A stretch of 64,000 nucleotides of DNA from Medicago truncatula (lineage: Eukaryota > Streptophyta > Magnoliopsida > Fabales > Fabaceae): the NCBI RefSeq assembly GCF_003473485.1, contig NC_053042.1:34500762-34564761 (forward strand). Direction: 5' to 3'. Positions 36,171-48,534 of this stretch are shown here, piece after piece. The notes beneath the pieces are model-generated. The model did not search any database and was not told the DNA's origin. It was given only the letters and a program-made list of their open reading frames with translations. A program made the position numbers and the translations under genes. The first letter of the stretch is position 1. The number at the start of each line of letters is the position of its first letter.

Positions 36171-36561
36171 AGGTTAAATTGCATTTTTGGTCCCTTAACT
36201 ATTTAGATATTATCACTTTGATCCCTTAATTAAAATTCGATTTATTTTAGTCCCTTAACTTCTCTCTGTTACATAATTTGGTCATTTCTATTAGTTTTAA
36301 TTAAAAAACGTTAGGTTTTCTTCATCTTCTTCTCCTCTTTTTCATCTTCATATCATCTCCATCAACATTCAACAACAAGAATCCCAAAAAAAATCCGGAA
36401 GAAAATGAAGAAAACCTAACGTTTTTGAATTAAAACTAACGAAAATGACCAAAATGTGTAACAAAGAAAAGATAAGGGACCAAAAATAAATCGAATTTTA
36501 ATTTAGGGACCAAAGCGATACAACCTAAATAGTTAAGGGATCAAAAATACAATTTAGCTTA
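36171..36561. repeat. Long foldback MITE (about 390 bp)
   Basis: The left arm begins AGGTTAAATTGCATTTTTGG and the right arm ends with its near-perfect reverse (ATCAAAAATACAATTTAGCT). The arms pair for over 130 bp (TCCCTTAACTATTTAG, ATTAAAATTCGATTTATTTT, AAACGTTAGGTTTTCTTC each have a reversed partner). The transcript would form one long hairpin with a small loop near 36370. Confidence 0.85.
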
Positions 36562-37970
36562 AATAATAAGTGAGTTGAGTTTTAAAAAGGTTCTTAGGAG
36601 TTTAGTCCTTGACAACAAAAGTTATATTTACGACTTTGTACGCGAATCAACTTCTCCTCTAAAGTTTTGTTGACATATGCTCAATATTCGATCTTTAAAC
36701 GTATGTATTTTTTATCTTTTCAAATGAAGTCTTAATTAGAATTAACCGCCATGCTATTTAGTACGGTGGAAAAGCAACGAAAATTGACGACAAAGAGAGA
36801 AACTACGGTTACAGTTTTTTAAGGTAAATTACACCAGCAGTCCTTTAAATTTGAGGTTTGGTAACATGTTGGTTTTTAAGTTATTTTAGTCACACATAAA
36901 TCCTTTAAATTTGATGTTTTAACAAAGACTAAAACTGCATGTCGAATTTTTGTACGGGGATGCAAACATATCACTTAGTTTTATGAGGACAAAATTTGAA
37001 ATTCGGCAATATTATAAGTAGAAAAAATATTTAACACTCTTTTAATTATAAATAGAGTGAAGACAAAAAATATTCTCTAATAAAACAACTCAAATTGAAC
37101 TTGCAATGAAAAAAAATACTCATTTTAGTTTTTTACAAAAAATAAATGGGCATTTAAGTCAATGGTGGGATTAATTATTTGACATCCTCATATATGTTTT
37201 CAACACATTTTTCCTTTTGAAGTCCTTGCTAAAATGATAAAGTTTATTGTGGAGTTTCATCCTCGATTTGGCTTATGATCAACAATCCTATAACACGCTC
37301 AAAACAACAAACCTTTCCCAACTTGTGGAAGTAAGTGATAAAACAAAGGTTTTCCAGATTGAAAAGTAGCGTTGAGATGTGGCCCCTTCCTTAAAAAAAA
37401 AACATGAAGGTAGGAGATAAACCTACAATTGAGTGCATTGAACAATCTTAGAATTTGTAAGGCACTTTTAGATGCTAATCAATTTGGTTTTCAACCAAAG
37501 TTGAGACCTTGGGGTTTTTGAAACAATCTACATTCTTGCCCACATCATTACACCTTTATGAACTTCGGCTCTTCTAATGTGACAATGTGGTGTGTCCAAG
37601 TGTTTTTAACAAAAGAATACTTATTGTAAGGTTTTTTAAGGAGTTTCTTTTGTCTTTTAATTTCATGGTAGACTTCATTTCACCTTTAGAGACTTATTAT
37701 AGCTTAAGAGTTAGGGATTTAATTTTCTTATGTATGCTAGTACACGTTTCACAACTCGCAAAATCCATCCAATTTGAATCACACTTGGGAGGATTTTGTT
37801 TAGGTGACTCAAGACAAGGCAATGAGTTACAAGTATTTCATTAGGAAGAGATGCATGTTCTTCTTTTAAACATTCAAAATCATTTTTAAGTTGTGAAAAC
37901 TCTTTTTCCAATTTTAAAATAGTTTTCTTTTGAGCTATTAATTTCTCAAAAGCATACAAAGTCTTTTACA
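36562..37970. other. AT-rich spacer; possible retroelement debris
   Basis: A minus-strand frame at 37711-37959 has a short coiled-coil-like stretch (LEKEFSQLKNDFECLKEE) of the type seen in gag-related plant repeats. It is too short to assign. Nothing else was recognised. Confidence 0.35.
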
Positions 37971-38660
37971 CTTTGTTTGGTTGTCAAGAGAAGTTGTGAA
38001 GAGAGAAATAGGTGAGAGAGAATATGAAAAGAGAGAAAGATGTGAGAAATGTGATGGATTTGAGGTATTGTTTGATTTAAGAGAGATAGAAGAGAAATAG
38101 AGAAGAGAGAAGTATGATAACTTTTTTAATTGACAAATAAGCCCCTTGCCAAAATATATCTAATTTTAAGTATACTTCTACTTATAAATATATTTTTTTG
38201 ACAAATTTAATTTTTTTTTTTTTGTAAATCTATTATTTTTTTAATAAAAGTAGTTTTTTTAAAAGATATAAAAGTAAATATATTGTTATCGCTCGTTAAT
38301 AACAATTGCGAACGTCTTGCCATAAAAGAAAGAAAACTATGTTGGCGTCTTAACACTTTAACTAAATACAATATTAAAATGCTTATCAAAATAACATAAC
38401 ATAGTAAAAAAAAAAAAATGAGAGGCCCTCGTGACTATACAACAAATAAACAATGAAAGCATGGACAATATTATAATTGCAGCAACTAGTCAGCCTTTTT
38501 CTTCGCAGTGCAGGGAAGAACGTAAAAAGTTGCAATTTGATCTCTTCAACTTCTCTCTCGCCAACTTCTCCCCTCAACCAAAAAAAAGAAAGTCACTATC
38601 TCTTCTCAACTTCTCTCTTCCCTATTTCTCTCTTCTATATTTCTCTTCAAACAAACAAAG
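37971..38660. repeat. Foldback element with GA/CT-rich arms
   Basis: The left end CTTTGTTTGG followed by GAAGAGAGAAATAGGTGAGAG is mirrored by the right end, CTATTTCTCTCTTC...CAAACAAACAAAG. Arms are about 140 bp, GA-rich on one side and CT-rich on the other. The interior is AT-rich with no coding signal. Confidence 0.65.
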
Positions 38661-39446
38661 ACTTGAGGAACCACTATCTAAAAATAGTTTTTTTTTTGTG
38701 CCTTATTTGGAATTTTTTTTCCCGCCCGATCTTGCATGTCATACGGTTACCACATATGTCATGTAGCAATAGTTTAAAGAGACACTTTAGTCCTTTACAA
38801 AACTTTGCTAATGACATTCCAGTCTCTATTTGATTCTTAGAATTTTTTTTCTCGAGAATACTATCTCAATATTCTTTCATGGGTATGCAAAGAAGACAAC
38901 AAATAAGAAAACAGCCTAAACAGAAGATTGTATCACAAATATGTTTCATTATGATTAGAGCATAGTTGTGTCTTAAGTGAAGATAGTAGTATAACATTGC
39001 TAGTGGATGGATCTCCATGATAATTTATCTCTGATATTTAATCTTTCTCCCATTGCCTTTGAATATTTTCATGTGTCTATTGATTCAAATAACATTATTA
39101 GCTCAATAAAGGTGAAAACTAAAGTGAAATTCATTGATCTTCAACTAATAACCGTATATTTTTACTGTCAAAGCCAGTATTTAATTTGCTAAGTGTAATA
39201 AGGATCATGTATCACTCTATTCAAATCTTCCTTACTTTCATAAAACTACATAGAAAAAAAAAAAAAAAAAAACTAGTGATCTAATCAAAGAGACAAGGAA
39301 GAAATACACATTGCTAATCCGAAAAAGAAAAGAAAACCTACAATATACACATTCAAACAGCAATATTTCCCAATATTCTTAGAATAGAAAGAGAATATCT
39401 CATATGTCCATATTACAAATTGACGTATTAAAAAAAAAAAGGAAAC

Positions 39447-39583
39447 TGCTAACTAGTGCTCCTGGAGTACTAGATAAGGAAACAAAATATAGTTAACGTT
39501 TTAAAAGTGTAAAAGATATGTTTTCAATGCAAAAATTATTTTTTTTGTTTCCTTAACTAGTGCCTCATGGACACTAGTTAGCA
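39447..39583. repeat. MITE, ACTAGTG terminal family, copy 1
   Basis: GCTAACTAGTGCTCCTGGAG on the left pairs with CATGGACACTAGTTAGCAA on the right, then AGGAAACAAAA with TTTTGTTTCCT. It lies about 100 bases downstream of the first PHT1 stop codon. A relative is at 52536-52699. Confidence 0.75.
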
Positions 39584-39682
39584 AGACCCTTAAAAAAAAC
39601 GTCAAACGGGACTAGAAATCTTTGTTGAAAGCACTCCCCTTTTATTCTAGTAAAATGAGGATGACAATGGTAATGATCAAAC

Positions 39683-41299
39683 CTAAGGATATGACATCAT
39701 TCTGTTACTACTGCTGCTATGACTAATAGTATCATCAACAATATCATCAATGTCCTCACCAGACATTTCCTCAAGAGATCTTCCCTTTGCCTCAGGCACC
39801 AAGAAAGTAAAACAGAATCCCAAAATGGTAACAGCACCTAAACAAAACAATGAGTTTCTCACACCAATACCAGCAGGGTACCCTGCATCAGTTTTCTTGG
39901 GATCTTGATTCTGTACTAAAAATAAAAACCCGAACGCGCCAACCATCGCTCCAAGCTTCCCTGCTGCAGACGACATTCCATGACAAGTTGATCTAAACCT
40001 AGCCGGGAAAATCTCGGCAGGCACAACAAATGTGGTAGTATTAGGCCCGAAATTTGCGAAGAAGAAGGTTAAGGCATAAAGCACAGCAAACCCAATTTTG
40101 TTCTCTGTTATTGTCCAGTGATCAAAAGGAATAGCAATTGCAAACATAAAAACTGTCATAAAGAAGAATCCCATTAACTGAATAGTGAACCTTCCCATTC
40201 TATCAATGAGTGCCACTGTGAACCAGTAACCAGGAACTGTACTACATAAAGCAATAAGTGTTTGCGCCTTCGCAATTATATAAACCTCTTCCATTGCATT
40301 CATTGTCTTCGGATACCGAATCCAACCAACGGTACAAAAGACATCTTTTTGGAAAAGATTCATACTATGAAATACAACATCAAGGAAAAACCATGTGGAC
40401 ATTGTTCCAAGCAAATGTACACCATGACGCGACATAAATTCCTTTGAAAAAAGTCCAAATTGTTTATTTTCTTCAACATCATCATCTTTTAGAGGTTCAG
40501 CTTTAATATCCATCTTCAAAACCTTAGACATATCTGCCACAGCTTTATCCATATCCTTCGCAACAAGTGCGGTGTAACGCGCGGTTTCAGGCATTGTAGA
40601 TCTTGAATAATAAGTCAATGCAGCTGGAATTGCTCCAAACATTAAGATTATCCTCCAAACATAATCGGCTTCCGGAACAGTTGAACCCGTAGGATCAACC
40701 ACGTAAGGCGGTGCATCGAATTTCGATTTAAATGCAACTGATACTATGATAGCAAATACACCACCTGCTACAATTCCAAAACCCTGCATAGCAAAAACTG
40801 CAGCTACAAACGCCCCACGTGTTTTTTTGTTTGAGTATTCAGACATAATTGTAGCAGAAAGTGGATAATCACCACCAATACCAAAACCAAGCCAGAATCT
40901 GAAGAAGCAAAGAGTTCCCAACACCATTTTTGGTTCATGTCCAAATGAAAGACCAGAACCTAGGGAACAAATAATCATAATGTTTAGAGTGATTCCATAG
41001 ACTGTTCTACGGCCTAGTTTGTCACCGAGCCAGCCGAAGAAGAGTTGTCCGGTAAATGTTCCAACTAAAGCGAGGCCGTTAACTGTTGCTGCAACGTTTG
41101 GTGGCAATGTTCCAGGCTCTTCAGCTCCGTCGACATAGTAATATATACGACCGAGTAGCCTTGTAACAAGCGATATGCAAAATAGATCATATGCATTGGT
41201 GAAGAAGCCCAGTCCAGTAATGGCAATTGCTGTAAAATGGTAACATTGTGTTCTTGCTACATCTAGTGCACTTAGCACCCTGAGATTCTCCCTTGCCAT
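39683..41299 (-). CDS. PHT1-family phosphate transporter, with altered Pi/H+ path residues
   Basis: Single coding exon, 538 residues, plasma-membrane H+/phosphate symporter of the major facilitator superfamily. It has 12 membrane segments and the large central cytosolic loop at about 240-290. The PHT1 signature [13 protein letters not shown] is at 142-154, and the whole length fits the family. Compared with the tandem partner and with the family, this copy has Asn35 in [10 protein letters not shown] (family Asp), His311 in LDVVFHSMN (family Tyr) and Met313 (family Gln). Arg134, Asp144, Trp303 and Asp307 are kept. These changes fall on residues assigned to proton coupling and phosphate contact in PHT1/PiPT work. 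The C-terminus is extended ([13 protein letters not shown]). The reading frame is intact. A 5'-UTR intron (41352-42143, GT-AG) is likely. Confidence 0.95.
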   Translation of the reverse strand: MARENLRVLSALDVARTQCYHFTAIAITGLGFFTNAYDLFCISLVTRLLGRIYYYVDGAEEPGTLPPNVAATVNGLALVGTFTGQLFFGWLGDKLGRRTVYGITLNIMIICSLGSGLSFGHEPKMVLGTLCFFRFWLGFGIGGDYPLSATIMSEYSNKKTRGAFVAAVFAMQGFGIVAGGVFAIIVSVAFKSKFDAPPYVVDPTGSTVPEADYVWRIILMFGAIPAALTYYSRSTMPETARYTALVAKDMDKAVADMSKVLKMDIKAEPLKDDDVEENKQFGLFSKEFMSRHGVHLLGTMSTWFFLDVVFHSMNLFQKDVFCTVGWIRYPKTMNAMEEVYIIAKAQTLIALCSTVPGYWFTVALIDRMGRFTIQLMGFFFMTVFMFAIAIPFDHWTITENKIGFAVLYALTFFFANFGPNTTTFVVPAEIFPARFRSTCHGMSSAAGKLGAMVGAFGFLFLVQNQDPKKTDAGYPAGIGVRNSLFCLGAVTILGFCFTFLVPEAKGRSLEEMSGEDIDDIVDDTISHSSSSNRMMSYP

Positions 41300-41351
41300 G
41301 CCTCAATGTTTTTCCTTCCCCGTCTCGCTATATTAAAATGTTTCTACTTCT

Positions 41352-42143
41352 CTGCAAAAATTGGGAAAATGCAAAATGTTTTTGTTATGTTATGCTAACT
41401 TGTCCATACTTTTTTAAGAGTCATCCTAACCATTTTAACTGCTAGACTCAATCTGGTCTCTGAAAAATTCAAAATCAACTTTTAGTCCCGGGACAAAAGA
41501 AGCAGGAAAACTTAGCCCCTAAGAATTAACGAGGATACATCGAAAAACGAGTTCTCAAGTACTAAGTTGTCCCGATTATTTTCCCGGTGACTAATTATTT
41601 TCTCATGTACCGAGTCTCAGATACTAAGTTGGCCAGTTTGTTTTTAAGGGATGGAAAATTGGGATCTTGGGACTAAAAGTTACTTTTAATTTACTTTTTA
41701 TTAACCAAATTTGGGTATCATCACAACTTTTTCAAGGGTACTAAATGTTGGAAGACATTCATTTAGTTTCAAAACCAAATCCACAAAATTTTGATTCTAG
41801 CAGTCATGTCATTTATCTAAATTTTGATTCCTAGGTGTACCTCTAAATAATGACATTCCCCTCTTAAAAAACTATAATAATGTCATTTTCATAAAAGATC
41901 ATTGAATCCATGCTAATATGTGCAATGTGCATATCAATTCAGAAATTTTGATGTAAAACAAATGGTATATGATGCGATATTGTAAGTAATGAATGACATA
42001 CACAAATCTAAATTAACATAAAACTATTAATAATAATACAATTAGGATATAATGATGGATGATCATTTAAGTAATAGTCAAATTATGCATGCCATGCATG
42101 GGATGAAACATGTAGAAAGTGACAATGCAAGATTGTTAATTAC
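41352..42143 (-). other. Probable 5'-UTR intron of the first PHT1 gene
   Basis: On the minus strand, ACATGCAG/GTAATTAAC is the donor and TTTTTGCAG/AGAAG the acceptor, 52 bases before the ATG. The donor-side context CAAGATTGTTA is shared with the matching intron of the second PHT1 gene. Confidence 0.55.
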
Positions 42144-43189
42144 CTGCATGTAACAGAGAAGTAATAAAGAATTGCGAGAGGAGAAGAAAAGACAATGAAT
42201 GATGAATAAAAGGATGTGTCTCTCCCCCAAAAAAAAAAATGAACAGAGTAGACGATGATTTATAGGCAACAGAACAGAACATATTGCAGAGAAAAACAAC
42301 TAGCATATGTTCCTGCATTTTCGCACATTCTATGCTCCAGTTAATCTCTTAATTATATGTGCTGTAATATCGAATTTATCTTAATTTTGTTTTATCCCAA
42401 TTCATTAATTTTTTTGGCCGGAGTTCGAACCCCGTACCTTGCATATATTGTCCATACCAACTGAGCGGAGCTCACGAGGTCTATCCCAATTCATTAAATG
42501 GACATATATCATATATTTCCTTGAGACTTTGTTGAATTAAAAAATAATTAAAATAAAATATGGCATTTAATTTACTATAGTTATTTTCCAAAAATAATAT
42601 AGTTAATGTTTAAAAAATTATGTCACATTAACAAATTTATTTAAATCGTTAACAAGCAATTCATTTCTTCATTATCAATTTTTATTAATATATTTGAAAA
42701 GTGACGGAAAGAAGTATAAACATCGAAGGAGATGGTACTAAATTGTCTCTTGTGTATTGATCTAGAAGGAGGGATTCTAGTAATTCGAAATTCGATCAGA
42801 AAGTGCAAGTAAAAGTCTTAAAAAATATTGTTCATGCATCAGGATTCAAACTCGAGATGTGGCCGAACGTTTCATACTTAACTAAAGTTTATTAACCATT
42901 TGACCTCAACAAATTGATTAACGTATATTTTTTTCTTCATTAAAAATTGAACTCAGGTTACAACAATCTAACTTAATTAACGCGTATAATTTAAAGATGC
43001 TTAAATATGTGCATGTTTTCACGGTGATGATGCAATCGCAAACATATGTTTCTCATGAAGCTACACTTTATAACTTCTTGTTAACTCTGGAAATGGATGT
43101 GAACATACGTTTTCCTTTATTGGATGTGGATCTTATTATGAGTGAAGAGAAATTTAATAAAAGAGTGAGAATTTGTTAATTGAGCAGTT
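42144..43189. other. Spacer upstream of the first PHT1 gene
   Basis: This holds promoter sequence of the first PHT1 gene and the truncated tRNA-like element at 42419-42482; the rest is AT-rich. No phosphate-starvation P1BS motif (GNATATNC) was found by eye. Confidence 0.5.
42419..42482 (-). repeat. Truncated short tRNA-like element
   Basis: The minus strand reads GAGCTCCGCTCAGTTGGTAT, a box-A-like start, and then GGGGTTCGAACTCC with a B-box-like core. It ends soon after the B box, so it is a 5' fragment of the family at 53252. Confidence 0.6.
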
Positions 43190-44027
43190 CCATATGCTAA
43201 CTACTATGTCTATGTGAAACAAGCACCAGAAACTAACTTCTAACTAACAAGACAGATTATTTGCTATGCAAGTAATTGTTATTAACTAACTAATTCTATC
43301 AGTTTTCCCCTCACAAGTTGGAGGTTGGTAAATGTCAACCATCCCCAACTTGGATAGTAGAAGATTTAAGGGTATGAGACTTGGTGAAAAAGTCTGCAAC
43401 TTGATCTTTGGAGGAGACTGGAGGGAGCTTCAAGAACTTGGCTTGCAATTTTTCTCTCACAATGCGACAATCAATTTCTAGGTTCTTGGTACATTCGTGA
43501 AACAAATGATTGACAACAATGTGAAGAGCACTTTGATTATCACAGTATATGACAGACAATTTTAAAGAAGAAACCTGTAAATCTTTACTCTGACAAAGAA
43601 ATTCCAGATTTTGAATGTGCCAATTCAAGCCCAGGGAAGTATTTAAGTTATTCTAAATCCTTAATCTTGAAATATTTATGTAAGATGCTTATGGTAGAAG
43701 TGAACTCAGATAAAGAGTTACTAGCAAGGATCACATCATCAACATAGACCAAAAGTAAGGTAAGTCAGAAGCTGAGTTTTTAAGGAAAAGAGAATGATCA
43801 GAGGTTGCTTGTCTATAACCATGATGAAGGAGTAAAGAAGTGAGTTTCGCATACCACTTCAAAGTTCAAACTAGCCTGTTTAAGACCATAGAGAGATTTG
43901 ATGAATTTACATGCTTGATTTGGCTTTGAATAAGTAATGTCTAAGGGAGAAGCATGTAAACATATTCTTGCAATTCACCATGAAGAAAAACATTGTTCTA
44001 GTCATTTGAGCTAAGAGTTGAAAATAT
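43190..44027 (-). mobile_element. Copia-type LTR retrotransposon fossil (RT-RNase H end and 3' flank)
   Basis: The minus strand shows the C-terminal part of a Ty1/copia polyprotein: reverse transcriptase LLVYVDDVILAS, then RNase H with YCDNQSALHI and a KDQVADFFTK-type end. A purine-rich tract and a likely LTR start follow toward 43190. It is truncated at the 5' side, broken by several disruptions, and lies between the two PHT1 genes. Age is probably moderate. Confidence 0.8.
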
Positions 44028-44243
44028 TGTTGTCAAAATCCCGACTTAAATCCTAAAATCCAGGATTTTGCGATTTTCTTCACCTTCAACGACTCAAATC
44101 CTTCGATTTGATTGCGATTTTACAATTTTTCATATCGATTCTACAAAAGTAGTTGAGTAAAATCCTTCGATTTTTGTTGCGATTTACGATTGTCGATTTT
44201 GCTCTTCTCTTTCGACCTGAAGAAAATCCCGATTTTGACAACC
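44028..44243. repeat. MITE with TTGTCAAAATC ends
   Basis: GTTGTCAAAATCCCGAC on the left pairs with CCCGATTTTGACAAC on the right; internally, GATTTGATTGCGATTTTAC and TTGTTGCGATTTACGA repeat the same theme. It abuts the end of the copia fossil and may have inserted into it. Confidence 0.7.
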
Positions 44244-44475
44244 TTGGTTGAAAGAGTAGGAAGAATTAGAGAACCTGAATTCAAACATGGCGAAAGAAAG
44301 AAAATACTAATCTAATAAGCAATTACTAACATTTGTGTATCCAAAAAATATACAACATTTGAAAATTAATGTCTTGAAGTGAACAATTGTCTTAAATTTA
44401 AGGAAACAGTAAAAATGCCAATTGCTATTTTTATTATTTTCTAAAGTGCATCATCCCCAACTACACTTTAAAAGT

Positions 44476-46050
44476 CTATTCTGTAACTACAACAATTTCA
44501 TCAATGTCCTCACCAGACATTTCCTCAAGAGATTTTCCCTTTGTCTCAGGCACCAAGAAAGTAAAACAGAATCCCAAAATGTTAACAACACCTAACAAAA
44601 TCAATGAGTTTCTCACACCAATACCAGCAGGGTACCCTGCATCAGCTTTCTTGGGATCTTGATTCTGTGCCAAATATAAAAACCCGAACGCGCCGACCAT
44701 CGCTCCAAGTTTCCCCGTCGCGGAGGATATTCCGTGACAAGTTGATCTAAACCTAGCCGGGAAAATCTCGGCAGGCACAACGAAAGTGGTTGCATTAGGT
44801 CCGAAATTCGCGAAGAAGAAAGTTAAGGAATAAAGTACAACAAATCCGATTCTGTTCTCTTTATGTGTCCAGTGATCATAAGGAATAGCAAGTGCAAACA
44901 TAAAAACTGTCATAAAGAAAAATCCCATTAACTGAATAGTGAACCTTCCAATTCTATCAATGAATGCAACTGTGAACCAGTAACCAGGAACTGTACTGCA
45001 TAATGCAATAAGTGTTTGCGCCCTCGCAATTTTATAAACCTCTTCAAGTGCATTCATCGTCTTTGCAGACGGAATCCAACCAATTGCACTGAAGATATCC
45101 TTTTGGAAAAGATTCTGACTGTAAAATGCAATATCAAGCAAAAACCATGTGGATGCTGTTCCAAGCAGATGCAAACCGTGACGCGACATAAACTCTTTCG
45201 AAAAAAGCCCAAATTGTTTCTTCTCTTCAGCCGCAACATTTTTAGTTTCAGCTTGAATATCCATGTTCATAACCTTAGACATATCTGCTGCAGCTTGTTC
45301 CATATTCTTTGCAACAAGTGCGGTGTAACGCGCAGTTTCAGGCATCTTAGATCTTGAATAATAAGTCATTGCAGCTGGAATTGCTCCAAACATTAAGATT
45401 ATCCTCCAAACATAATCGGCTTGCGGAACAGTTGAACCCAAAGGATCAATCATGTAAGCCGGTGCATCGAATTTCGATTTAAATGCAATTGAAACAATGA
45501 TAGCAAATACACCACCTGCTAAAATTCCAAAACCCTGCATAGCAAAAACTGCAGCTATAAACGCACCACGTGTCTTTTTGTTCGAGTATTCAGACATAAT
45601 TGTTGCAGAAAGTGGATAATCTCCACCAATACCGAAACCAAGCCAGAATCTGAAGAAGCAAAGAGTTCCCAACACTGTTTTTGGTTCATGTCCAAATGAA
45701 AGACCAGAACCTATGGAACAAACAACCATAACAGCTAGAGTCATGCCATAGACTTTTTTACGGCCTAGTTTGTCACCGAGCCAGCCGAAGAAGAGTTGTC
45801 CAGAAAGTGTCCCAACAAAAGCAACGCCATTAACTGCTGCTGCAACGTTTGGTGGCAACGATCCTGGCTTTTCAGCTCCATCGACATGGTAGTAAATGCG
45901 ACCGAGTAGCTTTGTGACAAGGGATATGCAGAATAGATCGTATGCATCGGTGAAGAAGCCCATTCCAGCTATGACAATTGCTGTGAAATGGTACCATTGT
46001 GTTTTCGCTACATCTAGTGCATTTAGCACCTGGAGATTCTCCTTAGCCAT
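44476..46050 (-). CDS. PHT1-family high-affinity phosphate transporter
   Basis: Single coding exon, 524 residues, strongly similar over its whole length to the partner at 39683-41299 and to Arabidopsis PHT1;1-type proteins ([18 protein letters not shown] start). It keeps the canonical residues: Asp35 and Asp38 in [10 protein letters not shown], Arg134, Asp144 in [13 protein letters not shown], and [14 protein letters not shown] with the Asp and Tyr that contact phosphate in the family. Predicted 12 membrane segments with a central cytosolic loop. It is expected to take up phosphate with protons at the plasma membrane of root cells. The two genes are 3.2 kb apart in the same orientation. A 5'-UTR intron (46072-46419) is likely, its acceptor 22 bases before the ATG. 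Confidence 0.96.
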   Translation of the reverse strand: MAKENLQVLNALDVAKTQWYHFTAIVIAGMGFFTDAYDLFCISLVTKLLGRIYYHVDGAEKPGSLPPNVAAAVNGVAFVGTLSGQLFFGWLGDKLGRKKVYGMTLAVMVVCSIGSGLSFGHEPKTVLGTLCFFRFWLGFGIGGDYPLSATIMSEYSNKKTRGAFIAAVFAMQGFGILAGGVFAIIVSIAFKSKFDAPAYMIDPLGSTVPQADYVWRIILMFGAIPAAMTYYSRSKMPETARYTALVAKNMEQAAADMSKVMNMDIQAETKNVAAEEKKQFGLFSKEFMSRHGLHLLGTASTWFLLDIAFYSQNLFQKDIFSAIGWIPSAKTMNALEEVYKIARAQTLIALCSTVPGYWFTVAFIDRIGRFTIQLMGFFFMTVFMFALAIPYDHWTHKENRIGFVVLYSLTFFFANFGPNATTFVVPAEIFPARFRSTCHGISSATGKLGAMVGAFGFLYLAQNQDPKKADAGYPAGIGVRNSLILLGVVNILGFCFTFLVPETKGKSLEEMSGEDIDEIVVVTE

Positions 46051-46071
46051 GCCTCAATGTTTTCCTAGTGC

Positions 46072-46419
46072 CTGTAAATAATGATATTCCCCGCTTAAAA
46101 AACAAATTACGTACCTTATTTTTATAAACAAAAGATCATTAAATCCATGCTAACATGTGCAATGTGCATATCAATCAAACGGTGTATGCAATATTTTAAT
46201 TAATGAATGTAATACATATACATTATGATAATTAAACTGACATGAAACAGAAATGTAGTGCAAATTAATATTAAATGTAATACATGTTGATGTTGAGATG
46301 GAGAATTATACAACATATATATAATGCATTTGGAGGGACGTAATGGTCACATGATGTAATATGGTACCAAGAAAGAGAGAGAGAGAGAGACGTAGATAGT
46401 GAGAATGCAAGATTGTTAC
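46072..46419 (-). other. Probable 5'-UTR intron of the second PHT1 gene
   Basis: On the minus strand, ATCTTCAG/GTAACAATC is the donor and TTTACAG/GCACTAGG the acceptor close to the start codon. The position and donor context match those of the first PHT1 gene, supporting a shared structure before duplication. Confidence 0.55.
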
Positions 46420-48534
46420 CTGAAGATAATTAACACAGAAGTTGGAACTACAAGAGAGAGAAAGAAAAAGATGAATAAAAGAAATTGGCTTTAGTGAAAA
46501 AAAAATGAAAGGCAGTGGAAAATGATATATAGGAAAAAGAAAAAATTTCATTGGCAAAGGAAAATTACAGTTACTGAAAGTGCAAATATTCGAGAAGAAT
46601 ATGCTTCTGCCTCCCTAATTATTCTCCTATTTTTTTTTACTGGTCTGGCATCAAATCTCAACACCGACTCTAACTTTCGAAAAAGGAATTATTCTCTTAT
46701 TTGTACGTGTTGTACTCTAGCATACGTGGCTGAGATTAATTAGCTTATTTAGCTTACTATCACTAATTGCTTAAAAGTGTTCATTTGAAATTTTTTATTA
46801 TGGAGCTTATTGAACACCTTCTTACTACACCAAAAACATATTTCAATGAATTAAATTAAAAATCAATGCAATTAAATTCAATTGATTCTTTTTCTATTTG
46901 AAAAGTAAATATAGAAGGTCATCTTTAAATAGGCACAAACGCATCCATCACTAACCATAACATGTCCTGGTACACTTGCATGGGCAAAAGACAATTATTT
47001 CATAACCCATTGATTCCTCATTTTTATTCAAATTTTAATCAATTACAATTACAATTCTTATACTATATTTTTCTATATATACTAATATATTTTTAAGCAT
47101 TTCTTCACTAAAGCATTTCTTTATTCATGTCATGATAACTGGAACACTATTCTTGCGAGGATCAGAAACAAGTAGGAGGATGGTGATGGGTTAGTCATAC
47201 TAATCGGAGTCATGTCATTATCATTTTTATTTTTAACTCGAATTCATTAAAAATATCAGTTTCAATTTTTTTTCTTTCTGCTGATTCAAATTTAAAGTTA
47301 CATTGTTAAATCTGTATATTGAAGAATTGAGTGCATTTGTTGTTGTTAAAAGAGACTTAAAACATTGTAGTCTTTGTGCTTTTAGCCAAAGTTAAAATCT
47401 TGCAATGTATTTTGTTGATATACATTTTGTTAGATCCATTATTTTAGGATTCAATTGATCCACATTTCCAACACATATTTCTGTTTTTAGGATTCAATTT
47501 TTCAGATACATTTACTAATTGTATATTTAGATCAATTTTTTATTCATACGTAGTTTCAATTGAATAATTCTATTTTTAGATCAATTTTATTATATACATA
47601 AAAATTCTTATTTTTATAAGAAAATTTAGGTGAGCTAGGTTTTATGAAGATTTTTTTAATCAGTATTTTAATTTATGTTATTCATGTCAAAAAATAAGTT
47701 CCAACAACATCATTTCGAAGGAGGTTTAAGAGTTCTTTCAGAGGAGATGCATGGTGCAAAAGTGCAATATCCGACAATGCCCCAAGCTTAGCTACGAAGT
47801 CCGCACATTGATTCCCTTTGCGCAGCGTGTAGGAAACTTAATAATTCTTTGATTTTTTTTTTTTAACTCCTTTATGTCTTCAATTAGAACAACATAAACA
47901 TGGAACTTTGTACTATTTTATGAGTTGATTTGAAAATTTTTGGACCATAGATTTATTTCAATCGTGATATTTTTATTGTTTTTCATAGTTAAAGTATAGG
48001 TAATGGGTGCGGGTATGGACACTTAGCTACTCATAGGGTATGGGGAAGGGAACTAAAGTTGTTGCCCACGAGAGTAGAGACTCGGATATGGTATTTTTTA
48101 CGTACGCATGTATGGGGAAGTAAGGATTGATTGATACCCTACCCTACCCATAGGGTACGCAGTGTCATCCCTAGATCCACTCTAGCCTTTTTGGTTCAGC
48201 CATCTCTCCTTTTTTAATTCAATAGTTGATTGATACATGAAAGTAAGGATGGTAATAATAAAGAAGGGAGAGAAAAAAGTTAGTGAATGCTTGAGATTAA
48301 GGCAAGATGAACACCATGAGAGAATCCAAATTGTTTCTTAGAAGCAAAATTTATACAACCGGATACTTTCATATCTTTTCTACATTGATTGCAATACAAT
48401 GGAAGGAAACCAACAAATGGAGTGAAAAGGAAAGAATCACGATCAATGCTAACAATTTTAGAAGTCATGAAAGAATTAATTAACATGAATAAAAAGGTAA
48501 TTAATGAACAAAAAAACCTCAACAAACAAAGAAA
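46420..48534. other. Spacer between the PHT1 and ERF clusters
   Basis: This is mostly AT-rich. An RNase H-like fragment is listed at 47690-47832. No other gene was recognised. The end next to 48535 resembles the 3' flank of the second ERF gene. Confidence 0.5.
47690..47832 (-). mobile_element. RNase H-like fragment (LINE-associated type)
   Basis: The minus strand encodes KGNQCADFVAKLGALSDIAL and then LKELLNLLRNDVVGTYF, the C-terminal part of the RNase H-like domain found in plant LINEs and in host proteins derived from them. It is only about 45 codons long with nothing recognisable around it. Confidence 0.6.

Noticed and set aside
37711-37959. 82-codon minus-strand frame with a coiled-coil-like stretch
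   Set aside because: Possibly old retroelement gag-type debris, but too short and isolated to name as a gene.
38431-38833. Overlapping plus-strand frames of 111 and 118 codons
   Set aside because: They lie in the CT-rich arm of the foldback element; composition alone keeps them open.
41300-42500. P1BS phosphate-starvation element upstream of the first PHT1 gene
   Set aside because: Several ATAT cores were examined; none fits GNATATNC exactly. One may lie beyond the stretch I checked.
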